In this document: positions 15,217 to 22,269 of the stretch, one piece after another
How positions within the stretch are numbered: the first letter of the stretch is position 1
Layout: each line of letters starts with the position of its first letter
Origin: Ruminococcaceae bacterium UBA1772
GTDB taxonomy: Bacteria; Bacillota; Clostridia; Oscillospirales; Acutalibacteraceae
Assembly: GCA_002314645.1 (NCBI GenBank)
Contig: DCGS01000079.1
Coordinates: forward strand, 2,588-29,006
Reading direction: 5' to 3'
Length of the DNA stretch: 26,419 nucleotides
Notes under the pieces: generated by a model
Database searches by the model: none
The model's input: the letters and a program-made list of their open reading frames with translations, nothing else
Told to the model about the DNA's origin: nothing
Made by a program: the position numbers and the translations under genes

Positions 15217-15714
15217 ATGGGTTGCTGCATGGAAAAGCAGAGTGATTTGTCTCTTATTCGTGAAACACTTGATCACTATAAGAACATTCCAGGAAGCTTA
15301 ATTGCAATTCTACAAAAAGCACAGGATATCTACGGATATCTTCCAGTAGATGTTATTTATCACATTGCTGAGGAAACAGGTGTTGCACCAGCTAAGGTAA
15401 TGGGTGTTGCAACATTCTACACACAATTTAGACTTCAGCCAGTCGGAAAGTATCTTATTATGCTCTGTCAGGGTACAGCTTGCCATGTAAATGGTTCTGA
15501 ACTTATTGAGAGTGCAATTAAAGATGAACTCGGCATTGCTGATGGAGAGACAACTGAAGATGGTCTCTTCACACTTAAGAACGTTGCTTGTCTTGGTTGC
15601 TGTTCACTTTCACCAGTTATGATGATTAACGGTGAAACATACGGTAGTCTTACACCAGACAAGACAAAGAATATTCTTCGTGAACTCGCTAAAGAGGGAG
15701 GTGCTAAAGAATGA
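15217..15714 (+). CDS. NuoE-type [2Fe-2S] thioredoxin-fold subunit (StnA-like)
   Basis: This 165-residue subunit carries a [2Fe-2S] cluster bound by Cys84 and Cys89 (CQGTAC) and Cys125 and Cys129 (CLGCC). That is the pattern of NuoE, HydC/HndA and related electron-transfer subunits. The N-terminal helices (IPGSLIAILQKAQDIYGYLP and VMGVATFYTQF) are standard for the family. It normally sits beside the NuoF-type flavin subunit and passes electrons to or from it. ATG 15217 follows TGGAGGT by six bases, and the 3' end overlaps the next gene by ATGA. It is likely cytoplasmic, since no quinone or membrane subunits are nearby. Confidence 0.93.
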   Translation: MGCCMEKQSDLSLIRETLDHYKNIPGSLIAILQKAQDIYGYLPVDVIYHIAEETGVAPAKVMGVATFYTQFRLQPVGKYLIMLCQGTACHVNGSELIESAIKDELGIADGETTEDGLFTLKNVACLGCCSLSPVMMINGETYGSLTPDKTKNILRELAKEGGAKE

Positions 15715-17471
15715 GACTTGTAGTAGGTGAAGGTAGCTGCGGACTTGCAGCTGGCGCTGGTAAAGTACATACAAAACTTGACGAACTCTTTGGCGCTTCA
15801 AATCCAGTTAACGCAGAGGTAACTATTACTGGTTGTATTGGTATGTGTTTCCTTGAACCAATCGTTGACATTTATGAGGATGATGGAACTCTCCACAGAC
15901 TCGTTAAACTTACAGAAGAAGATGCACAGACAATTTATGATGCTGTTGTTTCAGGTGACCTTTCAAAGGTAAAGGATCTTGAAATTACAGATGAAGACGC
16001 ATCTTTCCTTTCACAGCAGACACGTATTGCACTTCGTAACTGCGGTATCATCAATCCTATGAGTCTTGATGAATACGTTGCAGCAGGCGGATATGATGCA
16101 CTTTCAAAAATCCTTAAGGATGGCATGACACAGGATGAAGTAATTGAAGAAATTGATGTTTCTGGTCTTAAGGGACGTGGAGGCGCTGGTTTCTCAACAG
16201 CATTCAAGTGGAGAGCTGCTAAGGCATCTGAAGGCACTGAAAAGTACCTCATTTGTAATGCCGACGAAGGTGACCCAGGTGCATTCATGGATAGAGCTGT
16301 AATTGAGGGTGACCCTCATACTCTTATTGAAGGTATGCTCATTGGTGCATATGCAATTGGCGCTCAGGAAGCAATTGTTTATGTACGTGCTGAGTACCCT
16401 CTTGCAATTGTACGTCTTGAAAATGCTATCAAGGAAGCAACTGAAAGAGGCTACCTTGGTGACAACATCTTAGGTTCAAACTTCTCATGTAAGATGAGAA
16501 TTAAGGCTGGTGCTGGCGCATTCGTATGCGGCGAGGAAACAGCTCTTATTGAATCTCTTGAAGGTAAGCGTGGTATGCCACGTCTTAAGCCACCATTCCC
16601 AGCACAGTCTGGTTTCTGGTTCAAGCCTTCAAACATCAACAACGTTGAAACATATGCAAACGTTGCTTGGATTATTAAAAACGGCGGTGCTGCTTTTGCT
16701 GCAATGGGTACTGAAGAGTCAAAGGGTACAAAGGTATTCGCTCTTACAGGTAAGATTAAGCGCGGTGGTCTTGTTGAAATCCCAATGGGTAAGACACTTC
16801 GTGAAGTAATCTATGACATTGGCGGCGGAATCCGCGACGACAAAGAATTCAAAGCTGTACAGCTTGGTGGTCCTTCAGGTGGATGTATTCCAGCAGAACT
16901 CCTTGACACAGTTATTGACTATAAGCAACTTGGTGCTACTGGTGCAATCATGGGCTCAGGCGGAATGGTTGTAATGGATGAAAGCACATGTATGGTTGGT
17001 ATGGCTAAGTTCTTCCTTGACTTCACAGCTAAGGAGAGCTGCGGTAAGTGTATCCACTGCCGTATTGGTACAAAGCGTATGCTTGAAATCCTTGATAGAA
17101 TTGTTAAGGGCGAAGGTGAAGAGGGCGACATTGAGAAGCTTGAAGAACTTTGCTATGCAATTAAGGATGGCGCTCTTTGTGGTCTCGGCCAGACAGCTCC
17201 AAACCCAGTACTTACAACAATCAAGTACTTCAGAGATGAGTGCGAAGCACACATTAAAGATAAGAAATGTCCAGCAGGCGAGTGCGTAAACCTTATTACA
17301 TACTCAATTGACAAGGATAAGTGCATTGGATGCTCTGCTTGTTCAAGACAGTGTCCAACAAATGCAATCTCAGGACAGGTTAAATCACCATTCACAATTG
17401 ATGCGGACGCATGTATTAAGTGCGGCAACTGTAAGACAGTATGTAAGTTCGGCGCAATTGTTGTTGACTAA
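15711..17471 (+). CDS. NuoF-type FMN/NAD(H) and iron-sulfur subunit (StnB/HydB-like)
   Basis: This 586-residue flavoprotein has four parts. The N-terminal thioredoxin-like domain has Cys10, Cys42 and Cys46, so one of the usual four cysteines is missing, as I recall for HydB-type proteins. The FMN/NADH domain follows, with GRGGAGF (155-161) and NADEGDPGAF (183-192). A [4Fe-4S] site comes next at Cys444, Cys447, Cys450 and Cys490. A C-terminal two-cluster ferredoxin domain closes it (Cys538/541/544/548 and Cys568/571/574/578). This build belongs to soluble bifurcating enzymes rather than respiratory complex I, whose NuoF lacks the ferredoxin tail. It would bind NADH and split or join electron pairs. 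It lies between its [2Fe-2S] partner and a GltD-type subunit. Confidence 0.93.
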   Translation: MRLVVGEGSCGLAAGAGKVHTKLDELFGASNPVNAEVTITGCIGMCFLEPIVDIYEDDGTLHRLVKLTEEDAQTIYDAVVSGDLSKVKDLEITDEDASFLSQQTRIALRNCGIINPMSLDEYVAAGGYDALSKILKDGMTQDEVIEEIDVSGLKGRGGAGFSTAFKWRAAKASEGTEKYLICNADEGDPGAFMDRAVIEGDPHTLIEGMLIGAYAIGAQEAIVYVRAEYPLAIVRLENAIKEATERGYLGDNILGSNFSCKMRIKAGAGAFVCGEETALIESLEGKRGMPRLKPPFPAQSGFWFKPSNINNVETYANVAWIIKNGGAAFAAMGTEESKGTKVFALTGKIKRGGLVEIPMGKTLREVIYDIGGGIRDDKEFKAVQLGGPSGGCIPAELLDTVIDYKQLGATGAIMGSGGMVVMDESTCMVGMAKFFLDFTAKESCGKCIHCRIGTKRMLEILDRIVKGEGEEGDIEKLEELCYAIKDGALCGLGQTAPNPVLTTIKYFRDECEAHIKDKKCPAGECVNLITYSIDKDKCIGCSACSRQCPTNAISGQVKSPFTIDADACIKCGNCKTVCKFGAIVVD

Positions 17472-17488
17472 GAAAGGGGAGAGTAAAA

Positions 17489-19525
17489 ATGTCTATTAAA
17501 TATACAATCGACGGCGTTGAAGTAATTGCCGAGGCTGGAGAGACAATACTCGCCTCTGCTACTCGTGCTGGTGTAGAAATTCCTACACTTTGTTATGATG
17601 AAAATACAGCAATTTACGGTGCTTGTGGACTTTGTGTTGTTGAAGCTGAAGGTGTTCCAAAGCTTCTCCGTGCTTGCTCAGCAAAACCAGCTGAAGGCTA
17701 CGTAGTTCACACAGACACACCAAGAGTTGTAAGAGCAAGAAAGACAGCTTTAGAGCTTCTTCTTTCTGACCACACAGGCGACTGCCGTGGTCCATGTAAG
17801 CTCAACTGCCCAGCTCTTACAGACTGCCAGAAGTATGTAAATGAAATTAAGGTTGGACAGTACAAAGAGGCTGTTTCAACAGTATACGAAGCATTCCCAC
17901 TTCCTGCATCTATTGGTCGTGTATGCCCACATCCTTGTGAGGATGCATGCCGTAGAGAAAAGGTTGAAGAACCAATCTCAATTGCTTTCCTTAAGGCATT
18001 TGCAGCAGACAAGGTTCTTGAAAGCGGAGATGTTTACAAGATTGCAACTGAGCCAGATTCAGGCAAGAAGGTAGCAATCATCGGCGGTGGCCCTGCAGGT
18101 CTTACTGCTGCTGTTAAACTCCGTGAAAATGGTCACGCTGTTACAATCTTTGATCAGCAGCCAAAAATGGGTGGTATGCTCCGCTATGGTATTCCTCAGT
18201 ACAGACTTCCAAAGGAAGTTCTTGATGCTGAAATCAAGATTATTGAGGACGCTGGCGTCCAAATGAAGAACAATGTAAAACTTGGCAAGGATATCATGTT
18301 CGAGGATATTCAGAAGGAATATGATGCAGTTCTTCTTGCAATTGGTGCTTGGTCATCAGTTCCAATGAAGGTTCCTGGTGAAGACCTTGAAGGCGTTGAA
18401 GGTGGTATTTACTTCCTTGAAAAGCTCGGCCTTGGTGAAAAACCAGTTGTTGGTGAAAGAGTTGCAGTTTGCGGCGGTGGTAACACAGCAATGGATGCCT
18501 GCCGTACAGCTGTTAGACTTGGTGCTAAGGAAGTTTACGTAATATACAGAAGAACACGCAACGAAATGCCTGCTGCTGACATTGAAATTGAAGAGGCAGA
18601 GGAAGAGGGCGTAATCTTCAAGTTCCTCACAAACCCAATTGAAATCTATGGTTCAAATGGTAAGGTTGAGGGAATGAAGCTCCAGATTATGGAACTCGGT
18701 GAGCCAGACGAATCAGGCCGTCGTCGTCCAGTACCTGTTGAAGGTAAGGTTGAGGACATTAAGCTTGATAACGTATTCATGGCTATTGGTCAGATTGCTG
18801 ACTGTGACGGTATTTCTGGTGTTGAACTCACTAAGAAGGGCACAATCGTAGCTGACGAAAAGACATTCCGCACAAATATAGAAAACGTATTTGCTGCTGG
18901 TGACGTTACAAACTGGGGTGCTGGTATTGCCATTGAAGCAATCGGCGAAGCTCAGAGAGCTGCATTCTGCATTAACAACTATCTCTGTGGCGACGAAGTT
19001 CGTTATGAGAAGCCATACTTCGTAGAAAAGAACGACGAAGAAGTTTCAGCAATTGACTTCGAAAACATGCCAAAGCAGGATAGAGAGAAAATGCCTGGTC
19101 TTTCACCAGAAGACAGAAAGCACAACTTCGACCCTGTATACTTCGGATTCACAGAAGAGCAGGCAAAGAAGGAAGCTTCACGTTGTCTTGAGTGTGGATG
19201 CCACGACTACTATGACTGTAAGCTCATAGGCTATGCTAACTGGTATGATGTTCATCCTGAACGCTTCCCGGGTGAAAAGCACAACAGACCTCTCATTGAA
19301 ATTGGTACAGTAATTGAACACAACCCTGACAAGTGCGTACTTTGCGGACTTTGCTACAGAACTTGTGAAGAAGTTGCTAAGAAGACATTCATTGGTCTTT
19401 ACAACAGAGGATTCAAGGCTATCATTAACCCAATGTATCCAACTGCTGAAGCTGCTTCTTACTGTGCTACTTGTGGTAAGTGTGTAGACGCTTGTCCAAC
19501 AGGTGCAATGAGAAAGAAGTTCTAA
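17489..19525 (+). CDS. GltD/NfnB-type FAD/NADP(H) subunit with N-terminal [2Fe-2S] and C-terminal ferredoxin domains (StnC-like)
   Basis: This 678-residue fusion starts with a plant-type ferredoxin fold as in NuoG and HydA, with Cys35, Cys46, Cys49 and Cys63. Cysteine-rich linkers (Cys99, Cys103, Cys107, Cys113; Cys146, Cys150, Cys154) bind further clusters. The GltD-like two-nucleotide module then has GGGPAG (199-204) for FAD, GGGNTAMDACR (329-339) followed by YRRT (353-356) for NADP(H), and AAGD (469-472) for FAD. The last 110 residues hold two more clusters (CVLCGLCYRTC and CATCGKCVDACP). With the two genes before it, this makes an NADH-, NADP(H)- and probably ferredoxin-reactive complex resembling StnABC. 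No hydrogenase H-cluster or formate dehydrogenase domain is present. SfrB-type or unassigned bifurcating enzymes are the alternatives. Confidence 0.88.
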   Translation: MSIKYTIDGVEVIAEAGETILASATRAGVEIPTLCYDENTAIYGACGLCVVEAEGVPKLLRACSAKPAEGYVVHTDTPRVVRARKTALELLLSDHTGDCRGPCKLNCPALTDCQKYVNEIKVGQYKEAVSTVYEAFPLPASIGRVCPHPCEDACRREKVEEPISIAFLKAFAADKVLESGDVYKIATEPDSGKKVAIIGGGPAGLTAAVKLRENGHAVTIFDQQPKMGGMLRYGIPQYRLPKEVLDAEIKIIEDAGVQMKNNVKLGKDIMFEDIQKEYDAVLLAIGAWSSVPMKVPGEDLEGVEGGIYFLEKLGLGEKPVVGERVAVCGGGNTAMDACRTAVRLGAKEVYVIYRRTRNEMPAADIEIEEAEEEGVIFKFLTNPIEIYGSNGKVEGMKLQIMELGEPDESGRRRPVPVEGKVEDIKLDNVFMAIGQIADCDGISGVELTKKGTIVADEKTFRTNIENVFAAGDVTNWGAGIAIEAIGEAQRAAFCINNYLCGDEVRYEKPYFVEKNDEEVSAIDFENMPKQDREKMPGLSPEDRKHNFDPVYFGFTEEQAKKEASRCLECGCHDYYDCKLIGYANWYDVHPERFPGEKHNRPLIEIGTVIEHNPDKCVLCGLCYRTCEEVAKKTFIGLYNRGFKAIINPMYPTAEAASYCATCGKCVDACPTGAMRKKF

Positions 19526-19544
19526 TAGAATCAATTTAAACAAT

Positions 19545-19573
19545 AAAAGGCTCTCTTTACGAGGGCCTTTTTT
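19545..19573 (+). terminator. Intrinsic terminator of the StnABC-type operon
   Basis: An 11-bp stem (19545-19555 with 19561-19571, one G-U pair) with a five-base loop runs straight into TTTTTT. It lies 20 bases after the stop. From 19574 to 19715 I see only A/T-rich sequence without a gene. Confidence 0.93.
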
Positions 19574-19715
19574 GTTTAATTCATATTGTTAGATTTGGAT
19601 TTACAACTGACTAATATATTTTTTATGTATATTACTAAGTGAAAAGTTAGATATTGTTGAATGTAAATTTAATATAAATTTAATATGACTTTTTGCGTTG
19701 TTTATTACGTGTTTG

Positions 19716-19724
19716 TGATATAAT
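19716..19724 (+). promoter_or_regulatory. Extended -10 promoter for the sigma-like gene
   Basis: TGATATAAT combines a consensus TATAAT with the TG of an extended -10 element. No good -35 box lies 16-18 bases upstream, which extended -10 promoters can do without. Transcription should start near 19731, leaving a leader of about 85 bases. Confidence 0.7.
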
Positions 19725-19762
19725 TGTTGTGGCACTTGACCGTTGAGGAGAAAAACATTTCA

Positions 19763-19798
19763 ATGTTAAGGGCGTTGTATTCTCCATATTTGAAGTAA
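19763..19798 (+). CDS. Possible 11-residue leader peptide ahead of the sigma-like gene
   Basis: ATG 19763 opens an 11-codon frame (MLRALYSPYLK) ending at TAA 19796-19798, preceded by GAGGAG (19745-19750) at a rather long 12-base distance. The leader also folds: GGAGAA (19747-19752) can pair with TTCTCC (19779-19784), and AACATT/AATGTT forms a small inner hairpin. The outer stem would hide the upstream ribosome site. It may be chance; there is no run of one regulatory codon. Confidence 0.25.
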   Translation: MLRALYSPYLK

Positions 19799-19814
19799 AA
19801 AAGGTGGCGAGAAA

Positions 19815-20315
19815 ATGCAACTGTTTTCAGCTGATGAAATTCAATATGAAGAGATAATGGATTCTGCATATGAGAAGTCTTTTAAATATGTACGCGGTTT
19901 TGTTTTCTCATATTGTATGGATACAAGTTTTACGGATAAGATTATGGTAAATGTAGTTACAAGGGCTACAAAAGAAGTTGAAAAATATGATAAAAGGACT
20001 TCTGTTTTTGTTTGGCTTTGTAATATTGCTAAAGAGGAAATGGTAAAGGCTAGAGAGGATTTTGTGTCACCAGAAGACAATGAATTTTTCTTTTACAATA
20101 TTAATTTCCCTTCAGTTCCAAAAGAAAAGGAAAAGCAATTAATTACTTCTATAAAGCGGATTGAAAAAACACAAAAAGAAATTTTCTTTATGCATACACT
20201 TGGAAAGCTTCCATTTTCTATTATTGCAGAAATATATGGAAGACCAGAGGTTTGGGTAAAAAATTCATATTTGATTACTAAAGCTAAAATTATAGGAGGT
20301 GTAAACGGTGGCTGA
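19815..20315 (+). CDS. Divergent ECF-like RNA polymerase sigma factor
   Basis: This 166-residue protein has the length and layout of an extracytoplasmic-function sigma factor. The N-terminal helical half, up to about residue 90, stands where region 2 would be but is strongly diverged. The second half has a region-4-like helix-turn-helix (IEKTQKEIFFMHTLGKLPFSIIAEIYGRPEVWVKNS), equivalent to the usual LPEKQREVFLLRY...IAEILG...VKSRL. The identification leans on the next gene, a zinc anti-sigma factor overlapping by eight bases. Together they make a classic signalling pair. The targets are unknown; no matching extra promoter motif could be assigned. GTGGCGAG ahead of the ATG is a weak ribosome site. 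Confidence 0.68.
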   Translation: MQLFSADEIQYEEIMDSAYEKSFKYVRGFVFSYCMDTSFTDKIMVNVVTRATKEVEKYDKRTSVFVWLCNIAKEEMVKAREDFVSPEDNEFFFYNINFPSVPKEKEKQLITSIKRIEKTQKEIFFMHTLGKLPFSIIAEIYGRPEVWVKNSYLITKAKIIGGVNGG

Positions 20316-20859
20316 ACTTAATTTTTCTACATTAGATGATTTTTTCAGAGAAGAAGATAATGCAGGGATAATGAATGATGTGCAAAATAATGCTGTTAAA
20401 ACATCTAACAATGATGCGTGTGAACTTGTACATGACTTAATGCCAGCATTTGTTGATGGTAGCTCTACTAACTACACAAGAAATTATGTAAGTCAGCACA
20501 TTGCTGTTTGCCCAACTTGTAGAGCTTTGGCAAAAGATATGAGTGAAGAAGTTGTCTTTTCAAAGGTGGATGATATTGAAGGAGACTTGAATCGCCTAAA
20601 GAAGACAATGAAAAAAGTTCAAAGAGAAAAAATTATTGCTTTCACTGCATTTTTTACGGCTATAATGTGCGCAGTCTGTTTCTATTTTATTGCTGGCGCA
20701 GTGAAGAAAGACGTTAACGACACGTATTACGGTTACTATGTTGAAGCTATTAGAGAATATGAAAAAGAAAGATCAGAACTTGACTTTGATCCTTTCCAAA
20801 ATATGCAAGACAAGTGGGAAAACGCAAAGGAAAAAGTAAACGCTGATAATTCTAATTAA
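20308..20859 (+). CDS. Membrane-anchored zinc-finger anti-sigma factor
   Basis: This 183-residue protein carries the zinc-binding anti-sigma signature: Cys38, then HX3CX2C as His64, Cys68 and Cys71, in the usual helix arrangement that wraps the sigma factor. A charged linker (88-107) precedes a single membrane helix (about 109-131), and a 50-residue outer tail rich in Tyr, Glu and Lys follows, presumably the sensing part. The start is GTG 20308, six bases after a very strong AGGAGGTG. It overlaps the sigma-like gene by eight bases, so the two are coupled. Signal and release mechanism cannot be read from the sequence; no protease partner is nearby. Confidence 0.82.
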   Translation: MAELNFSTLDDFFREEDNAGIMNDVQNNAVKTSNNDACELVHDLMPAFVDGSSTNYTRNYVSQHIAVCPTCRALAKDMSEEVVFSKVDDIEGDLNRLKKTMKKVQREKIIAFTAFFTAIMCAVCFYFIAGAVKKDVNDTYYGYYVEAIREYEKERSELDFDPFQNMQDKWENAKEKVNADNSN

Positions 20860-20863
20860 CACT

Positions 20864-20899
20864 AAAACTCCTCTGAAAAACCAGGGGAGTTTTTCTTAT
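20864..20899 (+). terminator. Intrinsic terminator after the anti-sigma gene
   Basis: A 12-bp stem with one G-U pair (20864-20875 with 20882-20893), a six-base A-rich loop and TTTTTCTT lie five bases after the stop. Confidence 0.93.
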
Positions 20900-20918
20900 G
20901 AACACGTTCATAAAGTTG

Positions 20919-20947
20919 TTGAAAAATAGCATATATTTGGATATAAT
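20919..20947 (+). promoter_or_regulatory. Sigma-A promoter for the alpha/beta hydrolase gene
   Basis: TTGAAA (20919-20924) and an exact TATAAT (20942-20947) are spaced by 17 bases. Transcription should begin near 20954, about 22 bases before the start codon. Confidence 0.85.
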
Positions 20948-20975
20948 CTTTATAGATTAAATGCGAGGTGCAAAT

Positions 20976-21710
20976 ATGATTGTTCTTAAAATTCTAAAGG
21001 TTATATTTGAAGTACTACTCTTCTTAGTTGCACTTATGCTTGCGGCTACAACAGTTTATGGACTCGACTATTATCCTACACAAAAGGGTATGAAGCTTGA
21101 GGACGTAAAAATAAATAAGGGAAAGACTTTCTATGAGTTTGGTGACCCTAAAACTGCAAAGGCTGGGTTCATCTTCTACCCAGGTGGAAAGGTTGGCTTT
21201 GACTCATACAATGAGCTCCTTTCTAAAATTGCAAAGGAAGGCTACTTTGTTGCTGTAATGGGAATGCCAGTAAACCTTGCGGTTCTTCATCCTGGTCGTG
21301 CAGACAAGTTTATGAAGAAGTATAGAAAGCTTTATCCAAACATTGAAAACTGGTACATTGGTGGACATTCTCTTGGCGGTACTATTGCTTGCAAACTTGC
21401 AGTTAAGAGACCAGGTACATATAAGGGTGTTGTATTCCTTGCAGCATACCCTGACAAGCCAGACGACATGAATGGAACTGGTATGAAGGCACTTAGTATG
21501 TTTGGCTCAGTAGACAACGTCTTTAACAGAGGCAGGTATTCTGAGTTTCATGGAAATTTCCCAGAAGACTTTGAGGAAATTGAAATTCCTGGCGCAAACC
21601 ATGGCCAGTTTGGTCACTATGGTTTCCAAGAAGGCGACAATGAGGCTGAAATTTCTCATGAGGAACAAATTACTATTGTTGCAAAAAAGATTGCAGAATT
21701 TATGGAATAA
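20976..21710 (+). CDS. Membrane-anchored alpha/beta hydrolase
   Basis: This 244-residue protein has an N-terminal hydrophobic anchor (about residues 4-29), then an alpha/beta hydrolase domain of the short type. The nucleophile elbow is GHSLGG with Ser132. His209 in GANHGQFGHYG is the catalytic histidine, and Asp180 is a plausible acid. The catalytic domain probably faces outward, so a lipid, ester or envelope substrate is conceivable, but the family does not define it. ATG 20976 is chosen because GAGGTG (20964-20969) precedes it by six bases. The in-frame ATG at 20961 lies before that ribosome site. It is monocistronic, with its own promoter and terminator. Confidence 0.87.
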   Translation: MIVLKILKVIFEVLLFLVALMLAATTVYGLDYYPTQKGMKLEDVKINKGKTFYEFGDPKTAKAGFIFYPGGKVGFDSYNELLSKIAKEGYFVAVMGMPVNLAVLHPGRADKFMKKYRKLYPNIENWYIGGHSLGGTIACKLAVKRPGTYKGVVFLAAYPDKPDDMNGTGMKALSMFGSVDNVFNRGRYSEFHGNFPEDFEEIEIPGANHGQFGHYGFQEGDNEAEISHEEQITIVAKKIAEFME

Positions 21711-21715
21711 GAAGG

Positions 21716-21750
21716 ACCCTGGCACTTTGTGTGTCAGGGTTTAACTTTTG
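21716..21750 (+). terminator. Probable intrinsic terminator after the hydrolase gene
   Basis: A 10-bp stem with one G-U pair (21716-21725 with 21731-21740) and a five-base loop, followed by TTAACTTTTG. The U tract is interrupted, so efficiency may be moderate. Confidence 0.75.
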
Positions 21751-21752
21751 TT

Positions 21753-21781
21753 TATACAATTTGTTATTAATATGTTATAAT
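21753..21781 (+). promoter_or_regulatory. Promoter for the aroQ-tar operon
   Basis: Exact TATAAT (21776-21781) with an extended -10 TG (21773-21774), and a weak -35 TATACA (21753-21758) at 17 bases. No other promoter or terminator is evident in the following genes, so it probably drives all of them. Confidence 0.7.
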
Positions 21782-21810
21782 AAGGACGTATATTTTCCTG
21801 GAGGGTAGAT

Positions 21811-22263
21811 ATGGAAATACTTGTTATTAACGGACCAAACTTAAATATGCTTGGAACTCGTGAGCCAGACATTTATGGCAGTGACACTTACGAGGACCTT
21901 TGTAATATGATATCTGAGCACTGTGAAAAGGAAGGAATTAATGTTAGCTTCTTCCAGTCTAATCACGAGGGCTCAATAGTAGACAGAATTCAAGAGGCAC
22001 TAACAGATGGAACAGATGGTATTGTAATTAATCCTGCAGCATATACTCATACTAGTGTTGCCATTCTTGACGCACTTAAGGCTGTTAGAATTCCTACCGT
22101 TGAAGTCCATATTTCAGATGTAGATGAAAGAGAAGAATTTAGAAAGCATTCTTTTGTTTCACTCATTGCTCTTGAAACAATTAAGGGCAAAGGCTTCGAA
22201 GGCTACTTAATGGCTGTAGATTTTTTAAAGAACTATATTGCTGATGAAAGATCAGCTGACTAA
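21811..22263 (+). CDS. aroQ: Type II 3-dehydroquinate dehydratase
   Basis: This 150-residue enzyme dehydrates 3-dehydroquinate in the shikimate pathway and forms dodecamers in its family. The type II signature is clear: INGPNLNMLGTREPDIYG with catalytic Tyr22 in the flexible loop, Asn74 in INPAAYTH, His100 in EVHISD, and Arg111 in FRKHSF. The length is normal. The ATG follows GGAGGGT. It heads a run of genes for cell-surface polymer synthesis, which is not a functional match. The nearest logical partners, the trp genes, are 16 kb away. Confidence 0.96.
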   Translation: MEILVINGPNLNMLGTREPDIYGSDTYEDLCNMISEHCEKEGINVSFFQSNHEGSIVDRIQEALTDGTDGIVINPAAYTHTSVAILDALKAVRIPTVEVHISDVDEREEFRKHSFVSLIALETIKGKGFEGYLMAVDFLKNYIADERSAD

Positions 22264-22269
22264 ACGAAG

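Noticed and set aside
15711..19525. Respiratory complex I (NuoEFG).
   Set aside because: No membrane Nuo subunits, the NuoF-type protein has a ferredoxin tail and the third protein is GltD-type, which fits a soluble bifurcating enzyme.
17489..19525. Small subunit of glutamate synthase (GltD).
   Set aside because: The FAD/NADP module is similar, but the N-terminal [2Fe-2S] domain, the C-terminal ferredoxin and the NuoE/F neighbours point to a redox complex; no gltB is nearby.
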